Program-made: the position numbers and the translations under genes
In this document: in pieces, positions 35,976-44,849 of the stretch
Position numbering within the stretch: position 1 is the first letter of the stretch
Layout of the letters: each line of letters starts with the position of its first letter
The notes under the pieces: generated by a model
Seen by the model: only the letters and a program-made list of their open reading frames with translations
Database searches by the model: none
What the model was told of the DNA's origin: nothing
Assembly (NCBI GenBank): GCA_016214855.1
Contig: JACRMT010000010.1
Location: 62,001-126,000 of the forward strand
Source of the DNA: Nitrospirota bacterium
GTDB lineage: Bacteria; Nitrospirota; Thermodesulfovibrionia; Thermodesulfovibrionales; UBA6898
Length of the DNA: 64,000 bases
Direction: 5' to 3'

Positions 35976-36551
35976 ATGTGGGATTATACAGACAAGGTCA
36001 AAGAGGCTTTTCTCAGGCCGAAGAATGTCGGCGAAATCAAGAACGCTGACGCCATTGGTGAAGTGGGCAGTATTGTCTGCGGGGATGCGCTCAAGCTCTA
36101 TCTCAGAATAGACAGAGAAACGGAAACGATCCTGGATGCCCGGTTTCAGACCTTTGGCTGTGCAAGCGCCATCGCAAGCTCATCAGCCCTTACCGAACTT
36201 ATCAAGGGAAAGACCCTCGATGAGGCGCTCTCTGTTACCAATCAGGATATTGCAGATTTTCTCGGCGGCCTGCCTGCCCAGAAGATGCACTGCTCGGTCA
36301 TGGGACGGGAAGCCCTTGAGGCAGCCATCGCAAACTATCGCGGCGCGCCGTTATTAAAAACCGGCACTGAAAGAGTTGTCTGCAAATGCTTTGATGTTAC
36401 AGAAGATAAGATCAGGCGCGTAGCAATGGAGAACCATCTCAAAACCGTTGACGAGATCACGAACTTCACCAAGGCGGGAGGCGGTTGCGGCGAGTGCAAG
36501 TCTGAAATAGAGAAGATCCTCCTCAGTATCGTCATTCAGGAAAGCAGATGA
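35976..36551 (+). CDS. nifU: NifU-like Fe-S scaffold with [2Fe-2S] BFD-like domain
   Basis: A 191-residue protein. Residues about 1-125 are the IscU-like scaffold ([20 protein letters not shown], with cluster cysteines in [19 protein letters not shown] and MHCSVMG). Residues about 135-180 are the ferredoxin-like domain with CKCF and GGCGEC. The C-terminal Nfu domain of full NifU is absent. The ATG at 35976 is preferred over the TTG at 35955 by homology. It is coupled to the desulfurase gene by ATGA overlap. Confidence 0.9.
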   Translation: MWDYTDKVKEAFLRPKNVGEIKNADAIGEVGSIVCGDALKLYLRIDRETETILDARFQTFGCASAIASSSALTELIKGKTLDEALSVTNQDIADFLGGLPAQKMHCSVMGREALEAAIANYRGAPLLKTGTERVVCKCFDVTEDKIRRVAMENHLKTVDEITNFTKAGGGCGECKSEIEKILLSIVIQESR

Positions 36552-37738
36552 CCACGATATATCTCGACAACAATGCCACAACCAGAACAGCTCCTGAAGT
36601 CGTTGAAGCGATGACGCCCTATCTGACCGAGCTCTACGGTAATCCGTCGAGCATGCATACCTTTGGCGGGCAGGTCCGGAAGAAGATCGAGGATGCCCTG
36701 GAACAGATCGCGGCGCTCATTAACGCCGAACCTGAAGAGATCCTCTTCACCAGCTGCGGCACTGAAAGCGACAACACTGCCCTCATGAGCGCTGTTGAGA
36801 CATTCCCTCAGAAAAAACACCTCATTACCACGCGCGTTGAGCATCCTGCTGTGCTTAACTTCTGCCATTATCTCGGGAGAAAAGGATTCAGGACCACCTA
36901 TCTGCCGGTCAATGCCCTGGGGCAGATCGACCCTGTTGTGCTTGATAATGAGGCCGATGCTGATACGGTCATTGTTTCGATCATGTCTGCCAACAATGAA
37001 ACCGGCGTCATCTTCCCGGTCGGGACAGTAGCGCCTCGTCTTCATGAGCGGGGAATCCTGTTTCATACCGATGCAGTGCAGGCAGCCGGCAAGATACCTC
37101 TTGATGTCAGGAAGATACCGATAGACATGCTCTCTATCTCGGGTCACAAGCTCCACGCACCCAAGGGAGTCGGCGCGCTCTATGTAAGAAAAGGCACGCG
37201 CTTTCATCCCTACATGATCGGCGGGCATCAGGAGCACAGCAGGCGGGCAGGTACAGAGAACGTTGCATCCATTATCGGTCTTGGAAAGGCAGCTGAGCTT
37301 GCCCGGGCAAATCTTACGGAAGAGATCGCGTATCTCGGCAGACTCCGGGACCGGCTTGAGCAGGGGCTGCTGAGTTCCTGCCCCCATGCACGGGTGAACG
37401 GCGATACTGCCAACCGGCTGCCGAATACAACAAATATCAGCTTTGAGTATATCGAAGGCGAGGCCATTCTGCTGAGGCTCAATGAATATGGTATCTGCGC
37501 CTCTTCCGGATCTGCCTGCACGTCAGGCTCCCTTGAGCCGTCGCACGTCCTCAGGGCAATGGGCGTGCCTTATACCGCGGTCCATGGCTCGATACGGTTC
37601 TCTTTAAGCCGCTACAATTCAGACAGGGATATTGATACCGTTCTTGAGGTGATGCCGAGTATCATCCGGGATCTGCGGGAACTCTCACCCTTTGGCCGGG
37701 ATAAACGGGTAAGCAGCGGGGGTCAGACTAATGAATAG
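36548..37738 (+). CDS. nifS: Cysteine desulfurase NifS/IscS
   Basis: A 396-residue PLP enzyme that supplies sulfur to the NifU scaffold. Motifs are [40 protein letters not shown], the PLP lysine in [17 protein letters not shown], and the catalytic cysteine loop [17 protein letters not shown]. The gene begins inside the end of nifU. Its 3' end overlaps the convergent cyclase gene by 16 bases. With no nitrogenase in view, a housekeeping Fe-S role is likely. Confidence 0.95.
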   Translation: MTTIYLDNNATTRTAPEVVEAMTPYLTELYGNPSSMHTFGGQVRKKIEDALEQIAALINAEPEEILFTSCGTESDNTALMSAVETFPQKKHLITTRVEHPAVLNFCHYLGRKGFRTTYLPVNALGQIDPVVLDNEADADTVIVSIMSANNETGVIFPVGTVAPRLHERGILFHTDAVQAAGKIPLDVRKIPIDMLSISGHKLHAPKGVGALYVRKGTRFHPYMIGGHQEHSRRAGTENVASIIGLGKAAELARANLTEEIAYLGRLRDRLEQGLLSSCPHARVNGDTANRLPNTTNISFEYIEGEAILLRLNEYGICASSGSACTSGSLEPSHVLRAMGVPYTAVHGSIRFSLSRYNSDRDIDTVLEVMPSIIRDLRELSPFGRDKRVSSGGQTNE

Positions 37739-39240
37739 ACCTGGTTCTTCCCTGACCGTTTTGAGACATACAGCGCCGTATCAATACGGCTGATCAATGC
37801 ATCAACATCGGTCTCTGTGCCATCATAAAAAGCAACACCGATGCTCATCGTGGTTCCGACACTTTTTCCGTCGGGCATTTCGAACTTCGTGTCCTGAACC
37901 GAGATGCGGATCCGCTCCGCCAGCTCCTGCGCACCTTTCAGCGATGTCTGGGGAAGGACCAGGAGAAACTCATCACCGCCGTATCTGCCGACCACATCCG
38001 ATGTCCTGACCGAACCTCTCAGGACATCGGCAATAGTCTTAAGAACCACATCGCCAGCCTTATGTCCATAGGTGTCGTTTATCTCCTTAAAATAATCCAG
38101 ATCACAGAAAATGAGTGACAGCTCCGCCTTGTATCTCCGCACCCGCTCGATCTCATGCCGGATCCGCTCAAAGATCATTCTCCTGTTCTGCAGTCCGGTC
38201 AGGCTGTCTTCTGAAGAAAGCGTCTCGAGTTCCTTTATGAATCGATGACTCTCCTGCTCAGCCCTCTTCCGGGCAGTGATGTTTCTGACATATTCGACCA
38301 CATGAGTAACGATCCCCTCCCTGCTGACGATCGGATAGGTGTAAATTTCGACCCATTCCTCTGTGCCAAACAATGTCAGGACCTTCTTCTCTTTTGCGGC
38401 CGGGTCTCCTGACCTGAATGTCTTGGCAACAATGCAGTCATCGCAGATCGAGTCCCGTTTCCTCGTCACTGCATAGCATTTTTCTTCGATGAGCTCATCC
38501 AGCACGATGCCCTTCAGCTCAGAGTAGGCCTGATTTGCCTTGATGATCTTATAGTCCCTGTCCAGGATTATGAAGGGGTCTCTGATGCTGTCAAAGATCG
38601 TGCTCAGGAACCGTGCATTCTGTTCGAGCTTTTCTTTTGTCTTCTTCTCCTCTGATATGTCATGAACGATGCAGGTATGTCCCTGATAATTGCCTGCTTC
38701 ATCCCAGAATGATTTGGCACGGATCTCGATCGGCAGTGTACTGCCATCTTTGCGCATGGCAACGATCTCACTGTTGAATATGCCGGAATCAGGGTTACGG
38801 AGCACATTATTCAACACTTCCTGAGACTGCTGCACCATCCCGGGAGGGATGAGATCAAGGCAGGTCTTGCCTATGAGTTCCTGCGGAGCGTAACCATGAA
38901 GGTCTGCATAGGCCTCATTTACAAACACATATTGATCATTCTCATCAGTAAGGGCAATACCGTTGTTCGAGTTGGCGACAGCCATTATGAAGTTTTCCTT
39001 TTCATGTTCGACCCTCTTGAGGCGGCCAACTAATCGGGACACAAGCAGCCCAAAGACAATGAACGCTATAAAGAAAAAGATCCTGCTATAAAGCTCATGT
39101 GGGTTGATATCAGTCAAAAATATTTTGGAAAAAGACTCGCCGGGGGAAAAGATGTAGTCAAGAATAGAGTCTACAAACCAGAGGGATATCCCGCCCATCA
39201 GAGACAATAGAATTACCTTATGCTCTACCCTGATCTTCAT
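37723..39240 (-). CDS. Membrane PAS-PAS-GGDEF diguanylate cyclase
   Basis: A 505-residue protein. Two membrane helices lie near residues 9-30 and 48-68. A first PAS domain (about 80-200) contains YVFVNEAYADLHGYAPQELI. A second PAS domain (about 205-325) carries a cysteine cluster, KCY and CDDC. The GGDEF domain (about 340-505) is intact (GRYGGDEFLLVLP) with the inhibitory RxxD site RTSD five residues upstream. It should make c-di-GMP with product feedback. The ATG at 39240 avoids overlap with mtgA. Confidence 0.9.
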   Translation of the reverse strand: MKIRVEHKVILLSLMGGISLWFVDSILDYIFSPGESFSKIFLTDINPHELYSRIFFFIAFIVFGLLVSRLVGRLKRVEHEKENFIMAVANSNNGIALTDENDQYVFVNEAYADLHGYAPQELIGKTCLDLIPPGMVQQSQEVLNNVLRNPDSGIFNSEIVAMRKDGSTLPIEIRAKSFWDEAGNYQGHTCIVHDISEEKKTKEKLEQNARFLSTIFDSIRDPFIILDRDYKIIKANQAYSELKGIVLDELIEEKCYAVTRKRDSICDDCIVAKTFRSGDPAAKEKKVLTLFGTEEWVEIYTYPIVSREGIVTHVVEYVRNITARKRAEQESHRFIKELETLSSEDSLTGLQNRRMIFERIRHEIERVRRYKAELSLIFCDLDYFKEINDTYGHKAGDVVLKTIADVLRGSVRTSDVVGRYGGDEFLLVLPQTSLKGAQELAERIRISVQDTKFEMPDGKSVGTTMSIGVAFYDGTETDVDALISRIDTALYVSKRSGKNQVYSLV

Positions 39241-39292
39241 GAGCTTTATTTTACTTGAAAGGACAGCGTTTTTATAGATAAATCGATAAAAA

Positions 39293-40099
39293 CTACTGAG
39301 GGGAAGGCTTTGTCTCTTCGATAGGCGTAACCAGTGGCGGTCCATTTTGATCCGGTCCTGCAGGACTATTTTTCTCAACTTCCTCTAACTCGGGCACCAC
39401 AATGCCTCGCCTGACCATGATGTTGTATATCAGTCCGGACCGGTTTACCACATAGCGCGAACTGCCCAGCGGATTGAATTTTCTGGGGTTCGGCAGAACA
39501 GCAGCCAGCCGGCTCGCCTCTTCGGGGCCAAGCGCAGAGGCGGACTTTCCATAATAGTGACGGGAGGCAGCCTCGATCCCGAATATACCGGCCTCGCTCC
39601 ACTCTGCCACATTGAGATACAGCTCAAGCAGTCTCTTCTTCGGCAGCGCCCGTTCCATGCGCCATGTGATGATCGCTTCCCTGAACTTTCTCAGAGGGTT
39701 TTTAGAGGGCGAGAGATAGAGATTCTTTGCAAGCTGCTGACTTATGGTACTGCCGCCGAGTTTGAACTTCTTCGCCTTGATATCTTTCTCAATAGCCTTC
39801 TGCATGGCCTCATAATCAAAGCCCTCATGCTGCCAGAACTTGTCGTCCTCGCCGATCAGCACGGCCTTGATCAGATAGGGGGATATGGCGCCATAGGGCA
39901 CCCAGACCTGCCTGATCTTATATTTCTTTCCTGCCCGCGCCCATTCCGCCTCCCGGTATTCCATGAAGGCACTTTTTTTCGGGTTCTCTTTACGCAGTCT
40001 CGTTACATCCGGATAGACGAAATGGAAGGCAATAAAGGCTGCAAGCAGAAGAACGGAAACGCTGATGACTCTTTTCAGGGCTGATCTCTTCTTTGCCAT
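39293..40099 (-). CDS. mtgA: Monofunctional peptidoglycan transglycosylase MtgA
   Basis: A 268-residue GT51 enzyme that polymerises lipid II. One N-terminal membrane helix is followed by the glycosyltransferase domain, with the catalytic Glu in GEDDKFWQHEGFD, GGSTISQQLAKNLYLS, KRLLELYLNVAEWS and GIEAASRHYYGK. There is no transpeptidase domain. The C-terminal ~40 residues are Pro-rich. It lies 19 bases after rmuC in the same operon. Confidence 0.94.
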   Translation of the reverse strand: MAKKRSALKRVISVSVLLLAAFIAFHFVYPDVTRLRKENPKKSAFMEYREAEWARAGKKYKIRQVWVPYGAISPYLIKAVLIGEDDKFWQHEGFDYEAMQKAIEKDIKAKKFKLGGSTISQQLAKNLYLSPSKNPLRKFREAIITWRMERALPKKRLLELYLNVAEWSEAGIFGIEAASRHYYGKSASALGPEEASRLAAVLPNPRKFNPLGSSRYVVNRSGLIYNIMVRRGIVVPELEEVEKNSPAGPDQNGPPLVTPIEETKPSPQ

Positions 40100-40118
40100 C
40101 GGTCTCCGCCGCTGCCCG

Positions 40119-41438
40119 CTACTGCTCGTCAGCGTTTGAGAGAAGGTCCGGCGTATCTGCCACGGTCAGGACCTGGACGTTCTTCAGTTTCTTCTCTATG
40201 GTCCGGGATTTCTTTGCCGCATCTTCAATCGTATTACTTGCCTCCTGCAGCTTTTTCTGCGTCTTCTCGAGGATATCGCCGAACTTGCCAAATTCCGTCT
40301 TTACTGCGCTCAAGAGCGTCCAGACCTCGCTTGAACGTTTTTCTATGGCAAGGGTCCTGAAACCCATCTGAAGACTGTTCAGAATGGCGGCAAGTGTTGT
40401 AGGGCCGGTAATAATGACTTTAAATTCCCGCTGGAGTATTTCGATCAGTCCGGTCCTTTTCACCACCTCGGCATACAGTCCTTCAAACGGAAGGAACATG
40501 ATGCCAAAGTCTGTGGTGCCGGGAGGGTCAAGATACTTGTCCCTGATGTCCCGTGCACATTTCTTTATCGTGGCTTCGAGCTGTTTGGACGCCTCCTCCA
40601 AAGTAGCATGATCACCATGATCGTAGGCTTCCAGGAGACTATGATAATTTTCTACCGGAAACTTTGAATCGAGCGGCAGATAGACAACCCCGCCATTGTC
40701 ATCCTTGCCCGGCAATATGATCGCAAATTCGACATTCTCCCTGCTCCCCTTCTTTGTCGCCACATTCTTTGCATATTGCTCAGGAGCAAGTATCTGCTCC
40801 AGGATGCTGCCGAGCTGGAATTCACCAAGGATTCCCCGCGTCTTTACATTCGAAAGGACTTTCTTGAGATCGCCAACGCCAATAGCAAGGCTCTGCATCT
40901 CACCAAGCCCCTTATGCACCAGTTCGAGCCGTTCGCTCACCAGCTTGAAGGACTCGCCAAGCCTTTTCTCGAGTGTTGCGTGGAGCTTTTCGTCGACTGT
41001 CTGACGCATCTTCTCAAGCTTCTGGGAGTTGTCTTCCTGAAGCGATTTCAGCTTCTCTTCAACCGTCAGACGCATCTTTTCGAGGCGCTGCTCATTTGAC
41101 TGTGTCAGGGTATTGAGTTGCTGGGTAAAGGTGCCGAACTGTTCATTCTGGAGGCTGGATATCTTCTGCATCTGGTTCAGAAGCGAATCATTAAAACTCT
41201 TGAGGGAGTTAATCATCTCCTCCCTCAGGCTGCGCGAAGAGCTGCCTGCCTCTTCCCTGTTCCGGCTAATCTCTTCCTTGACCGTGCGTTCGAGCCTCTC
41301 CTGATTCCTTTCAAGGCCATCAATCTTTGTCTTTGCCTGATCCCAGAGCGGTGCTGCGTCCCGCTTCAAAAGCTGAAAGCTCATGACGGCAACTGCAATG
41401 ATCCCCATGATCGAAACGACAAGGAGGATCTCAATCAT
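40119..41438 (-). CDS. rmuC: RmuC-family DNA recombination protein
   Basis: A 439-residue protein. An N-terminal membrane helix (1-22) precedes a long coiled coil (about 35-170). The RmuC nuclease-like domain (about 180-400) has GILGEFQLGSILEQIL, LPLDSKFPVENYHSLLEAYD, FGIMFLPFEGLYAEVV and ITGPTTLAAILNSLQMGFRT. In E. coli RmuC limits inversions at repeats. It starts within an ATGA overlap with the GroES-like gene. Confidence 0.93.
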   Translation of the reverse strand: MIEILLVVSIMGIIAVAVMSFQLLKRDAAPLWDQAKTKIDGLERNQERLERTVKEEISRNREEAGSSSRSLREEMINSLKSFNDSLLNQMQKISSLQNEQFGTFTQQLNTLTQSNEQRLEKMRLTVEEKLKSLQEDNSQKLEKMRQTVDEKLHATLEKRLGESFKLVSERLELVHKGLGEMQSLAIGVGDLKKVLSNVKTRGILGEFQLGSILEQILAPEQYAKNVATKKGSRENVEFAIILPGKDDNGGVVYLPLDSKFPVENYHSLLEAYDHGDHATLEEASKQLEATIKKCARDIRDKYLDPPGTTDFGIMFLPFEGLYAEVVKRTGLIEILQREFKVIITGPTTLAAILNSLQMGFRTLAIEKRSSEVWTLLSAVKTEFGKFGDILEKTQKKLQEASNTIEDAAKKSRTIEKKLKNVQVLTVADTPDLLSNADEQ

Positions 41439-41827
41439 TCGTTGACCAGTTCCGTGCGAACCAGGGCAAGGATAGAAGAATGAGGTACAATAACGTATTT
41501 CTTGCCCTCAAACTCTATCTCCACTGCAGACTCCCTGAGGAAAATGGCATAATCGCCTTCTGTCGCCTGGAGAGGGATGTATTTGAGATCCTGGCGCTTC
41601 TTCGCTACCCAGGGCTCATCAGAAGTATTAGGGTCATGAACAGGGTACCCGGGACCTGCCTTAACGACGTACCCGCCATGCACCTTCTCTTTCTCCTTTA
41701 CCGTTGCAGGAAGGTAGAGTCCGGCCGATGTCCTTTCCATCTTGTCGTCAAGGTCGATCAGAACCCGGTCGCCGACGAGCACGATATTCTTCCTGGTCTT
41801 CATCATCCCTGCTTCAGCCTTTGACAT
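41435..41827 (-). CDS. GroES-like (Cpn10 family) protein
   Basis: A 130-residue protein, longer than classical GroES (~97 residues). The chaperonin-10 fold is visible in VLVGDRVLIDLDDKMERTSA followed by GLYLPATVKEKEKVHGGYVV, and at the end in EGDYAIFLRESAVEIEFEGK followed by YVIV. An insertion of about 25 residues (GYPVHDPNTSDEPWVAKKRQ) sits in the middle. There is no groEL beside it. It is sandwiched between argB and rmuC with overlapping codons, so a specialised co-chaperone is likely. Confidence 0.8.
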   Translation of the reverse strand: MSKAEAGMMKTRKNIVLVGDRVLIDLDDKMERTSAGLYLPATVKEKEKVHGGYVVKAGPGYPVHDPNTSDEPWVAKKRQDLKYIPLQATEGDYAIFLRESAVEIEFEGKKYVIVPHSSILALVRTELVNE

Positions 41828-42711
41828 TACGCGCCGAGGATTTCCGTGCCGATACCCTCTTTGGTGAAGATCTCAAGCAGAAGACAGTGCGGGACTCTTC
41901 CATCAACAATATGGGTCTTGCCCGCCCCCCCCTGTAGCGCATTGATGCATGCCTGCACCTTCGGCAGCATGCCGCCGGTTATGGTCCCGTCTTTTATCAG
42001 TCCCGGGATCTTACTCTTGTTCAGGGTAGATATGACCTTCCCTTTCTTATCGAGCAGCCCTGCAACATCGGTCAGAAGGATCAGTTTCTCTGCCTTAAGG
42101 GCCGAAGCGACAGCAGAGGCGACATAATCGGCATTGATATTCAGCGTCTGTCCCTTTGAGCCCACGCCTATGGGAGCGATGACAGGGATAAAGCCGCTCT
42201 TTTCGAGTCCGTCGAGGATCGAAGGGTCAATCCTGGTGACCTCACCCACCAGGCCGAGGTCTACGATCTCGCTCACGCCGGTCTCGGGTGTCACTTTCTT
42301 GATGATCTTCTTCTGCGCCGTGATCAGACCTCCGTCCTTGCCGCTCAGACCGACCGCCCTGCCGCCATGCCTGTTTATAAGAGAAACGATCTCCTTGTTC
42401 ACCAAACCGCCGAGGACCATTTCGACAATATCCATGGTCTCCTGATCAGTGACCCGCTGGCCGTGAACAAATGCAGGTTTCTTCCCCATCTTCTCCATGG
42501 TAGCCGATATCTTGGGGCCGCCACCGTGAACGATCACGATCCTGATACCGATGAAATTGAGCATGGCAACATCTTTGGCAAAAGATTCCTTCAGTTCGTC
42601 TTTTGTCTGTGCAGCGCCGCCGTATTTGATAACAAAGGTCTTGCCGTAAAAATTCCTGATATAGGGCAGCGCATCGATCAGCACTTCTGCCTTCTCTATG
42701 ATCTCTTTCAT
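41827..42711 (-). CDS. argB: Acetylglutamate kinase ArgB
   Basis: A 294-residue kinase that phosphorylates N-acetylglutamate, the second arginine step. Motifs are FVIKYGGAA, IVIVHGGGPKIS, VEMVLGGLVNKEIVSLIN, VGLSGKDGGLI and VASAVASALKAEKLILLTDV. The N-terminal helix present in arginine-sensitive forms is seen (IIEKAEVLIDALPYIRNFYG), which suggests feedback control. It is coupled on both sides: an ATGA overlap with the FmdE-like gene and a one-base overlap with the GroES-like gene. Confidence 0.95.
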   Translation of the reverse strand: MKEIIEKAEVLIDALPYIRNFYGKTFVIKYGGAAQTKDELKESFAKDVAMLNFIGIRIVIVHGGGPKISATMEKMGKKPAFVHGQRVTDQETMDIVEMVLGGLVNKEIVSLINRHGGRAVGLSGKDGGLITAQKKIIKKVTPETGVSEIVDLGLVGEVTRIDPSILDGLEKSGFIPVIAPIGVGSKGQTLNINADYVASAVASALKAEKLILLTDVAGLLDKKGKVISTLNKSKIPGLIKDGTITGGMLPKVQACINALQGGAGKTHIVDGRVPHCLLLEIFTKEGIGTEILGA

Positions 42712-43301
42712 CTTTTCTTTCCTTTCTGTTCAGCACAGGGAACGCAGAGCGAAATTTCGTCCCGCTGTATTGCCTTTGGCGCTGCAACCTTTTCGCCGCA
42801 GGCTGAGCACCTGATGCTCTCGTAGATCTCCGCCTCAGGCGGCAGCATACTCTTCCCTTTTGTTACAACGAAAAGCTCGTCGTCGCCGGCATCGAGGATC
42901 TGGTTTGTTCTCGCCGCTTTGCGTGAATGCACGAAATCAAGCACCTTCTTTGACCTGTCACCTTTTGCATAGAGGTCCCAATGCTTTTTTTCCTCTTTCG
43001 TCTCGGCCGGCTTCTCCCAGATGACCGCTATTCTGATGCTCCTGCCTGAAGGCCTCCGGACAAAGGTATAGATATGTTTGCCATAGTCCCTGAAAATAAG
43101 ATTGCCCTTTCCGAAGGTGCAGCCGGTCATCACCTGAACTGCATCGACGGCACAGGAATTATTCTCAACAATGGCAACGATCTCCTCGTCTTCTGAACGG
43201 CTTTTCAGTTCCTTAAGCGCCCTCTGTGATACCCGATAGCCCAGGGCAAGGCCAGGGCAGGAATGTCCGTGAAAATCGATCACATCGTCATAACGTTTCA
43301 T
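42708..43301 (-). CDS. FmdE-family protein with zinc ribbon
   Basis: A 197-residue protein resembling subunit E of formylmethanofuran dehydrogenase. The N-terminal FmdE domain has DFHGHSCPGLALGYR and VENNSCAVDAVQVMTGCTFG. A C-terminal zinc ribbon has CSAC and CVPC about 20 residues apart. Bacterial relatives are associated with molybdenum or tungsten enzymes, but the role is not established. It is the first gene of a six-gene minus-strand run. Confidence 0.85.
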   Translation of the reverse strand: MKRYDDVIDFHGHSCPGLALGYRVSQRALKELKSRSEDEEIVAIVENNSCAVDAVQVMTGCTFGKGNLIFRDYGKHIYTFVRRPSGRSIRIAVIWEKPAETKEEKKHWDLYAKGDRSKKVLDFVHSRKAARTNQILDAGDDELFVVTKGKSMLPPEAEIYESIRCSACGEKVAAPKAIQRDEISLCVPCAEQKGKKR

Positions 43302-43365
43302 AGAACGATTTTACACAAAAGAGGGATTGTTTGAACAGGGTTTAACGGTAGAGCTGACAAGCTTC

Positions 43366-43488
43366 AAAAATCTCCCCTCACCCCTCTTTGTCAACCAACA
43401 GTAGGTGCTTTAAGCAAGAGGGGAATCATACCTCCCTTTCGCAACCAGAAGTAGGTGCCTTACGCAAGGGAGGACAGGAGGGATTTTT
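43366..43488. repeat. Double hairpin repeat element (two 43-bp units)
   Basis: Unit 1 (43381-43423) and unit 2 (43431-43473) are each 43 bp. Each has complementary ends (CCCCTCTT with AAGAGGGG; CCTCCCTT with AAGGGAGG) around a shared core AGTAGGTGCYTTAMGCAAG. Outer near-inverted ends AAAAATCTCCCC (43366) and GGAGGGATTTTT (43477-43488) enclose both. It fills most of the 301-base gap between the fmdE-like gene and the carboxynorspermidine synthase gene. A related copy lies at 61862-61965. The rest of the gap holds a TATAAT at 43566 that may serve the downstream gene. Confidence 0.75.
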
Positions 43489-43602
43489 CAGCTAATGCCT
43501 TTATACTTTTAAACTCCGATAAGAGATCAGGTATTGATTGGATCGATAATCTGCAAATTCTTGGGTATAATAACGGATAACGTAAAAAACAGGAGAGCGT
43601 TC

Positions 43603-44841
43603 ATGAATAATACCACCAACCGTGGCAGGATAATGATTATAGGGGCAGGAGGTGTGGCGACCGTTGCAGCGCACAAGTGCGCACAGATACCCGACGTATT
43701 CAGGGAAATAATGGTTGCAAGCAGGACAGTCTCGAAATGTGAGGCGATCAGAAAAGACATTAAGCAGAGATACGGCAGAGACATTAAAACAGCGCAGGTG
43801 GATGCAGACAATGTACCGGAACTGGCTGCTTTGATAGAGATCTATCAGCCTGACCTTGTCCTTAATCTTGCGCTTCCGTATCAGGATCTTCATATTATGG
43901 ATGCCTGCCTTGAGACGGGTGTGCACTACATAGATACTGCCAATTATGAACCGCTGGATGTGGCCCACTTTGAATACAGCTGGCAATGGGCATATCAGGA
44001 GAGATTCAGACAGAAAGGCTTAATGGCAGTGCTCGGCTCCGGGTTTGACCCGGGTGTAACGAATGTCTTTACTGCGTATGCCCAGAAGCATCTCTTTGAT
44101 GAGATCAATTATCTGGATATATTAGATTGCAATGCAGGAAGCCACGGTCATGCCTTTGCAACGAACTTCAATCCGGAGATAAATATCCGTGAAGTGACGC
44201 AGGTTGTTCGTCACTGGGATAACGGGAAATGGATCGAAACGCCTGCGATAATAGAAAAAGAGAGCGTGCATTTCAGCTTTGATTATCCCGTTGCCGGTCC
44301 CCAGGACAGCTATCTTCTGTATCATGAGGAACTTGAGTCTCTTGCTCTGAACATACGGGGACTGAAAAAGGCCAGATTCTGGATGACCTTCTCGGAAAAT
44401 TACCTCAACCATCTCAGGGTGCTCCAGAACGTGGGCATGACCAGGATAGACGAGGTTGAGTATGACGGACGAAAGATCGTGCCGATAAAATTCCTTAAGG
44501 CCTTGCTGCCTGAACCCTCATCTCTCGGAACAAAATATACCGGTAAAACCGTCATCGGCAACATCATGACCGGGAAAAGGGATGGGAAGGCCCTTACCCG
44601 CTATATCTACAATATCTGCGACCATGAAGAGGCCTTTAAGGAAACCGGAACACAGGCAATCGCTTACACTACCGGCGTCCCTGCAATGATCGGGGCAATG
44701 ATGGTCCTCACAGGGGTCTGGCAGGGAGCCGGCGTCTACAACGTAGAACAACTGGATCCGGACAAGTTCATGGAGGCATTGAATACCTACGGCCTCCCCT
44801 GGCAGATCGTTGAACATGCTGCCATGCCTGATAAGATCTGA
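43603..44841 (+). CDS. Carboxynorspermidine synthase (saccharopine dehydrogenase family)
   Basis: A 412-residue NADPH-dependent enzyme. The Rossmann motif is IIGAGGVATVAAHKCAQ, and VASRTVSKCEAIRKDI, DTANYEPLDVAHFEYSWQWA and GSGFDPGVTNVFTAYA follow. This form condenses aspartate semialdehyde with a diamine to carboxyspermidine or carboxynorspermidine. The ATG at 43603 has AGGAGA upstream and fits homology; the frame extends back to 43534. The decarboxylase gene follows eight bases later and defines the pathway. Confidence 0.9.
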   Translation: MNNTTNRGRIMIIGAGGVATVAAHKCAQIPDVFREIMVASRTVSKCEAIRKDIKQRYGRDIKTAQVDADNVPELAALIEIYQPDLVLNLALPYQDLHIMDACLETGVHYIDTANYEPLDVAHFEYSWQWAYQERFRQKGLMAVLGSGFDPGVTNVFTAYAQKHLFDEINYLDILDCNAGSHGHAFATNFNPEINIREVTQVVRHWDNGKWIETPAIIEKESVHFSFDYPVAGPQDSYLLYHEELESLALNIRGLKKARFWMTFSENYLNHLRVLQNVGMTRIDEVEYDGRKIVPIKFLKALLPEPSSLGTKYTGKTVIGNIMTGKRDGKALTRYIYNICDHEEAFKETGTQAIAYTTGVPAMIGAMMVLTGVWQGAGVYNVEQLDPDKFMEALNTYGLPWQIVEHAAMPDKI

Positions 44842-44849
44842 AGCTGCCG

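Noticed and set aside
43381-43473. CRISPR-like array
   Set aside because: Only two units, spacing of seven bases and stem-complementary arms; it fits a hairpin repeat, not repeat-spacer architecture, and no cas genes are present.
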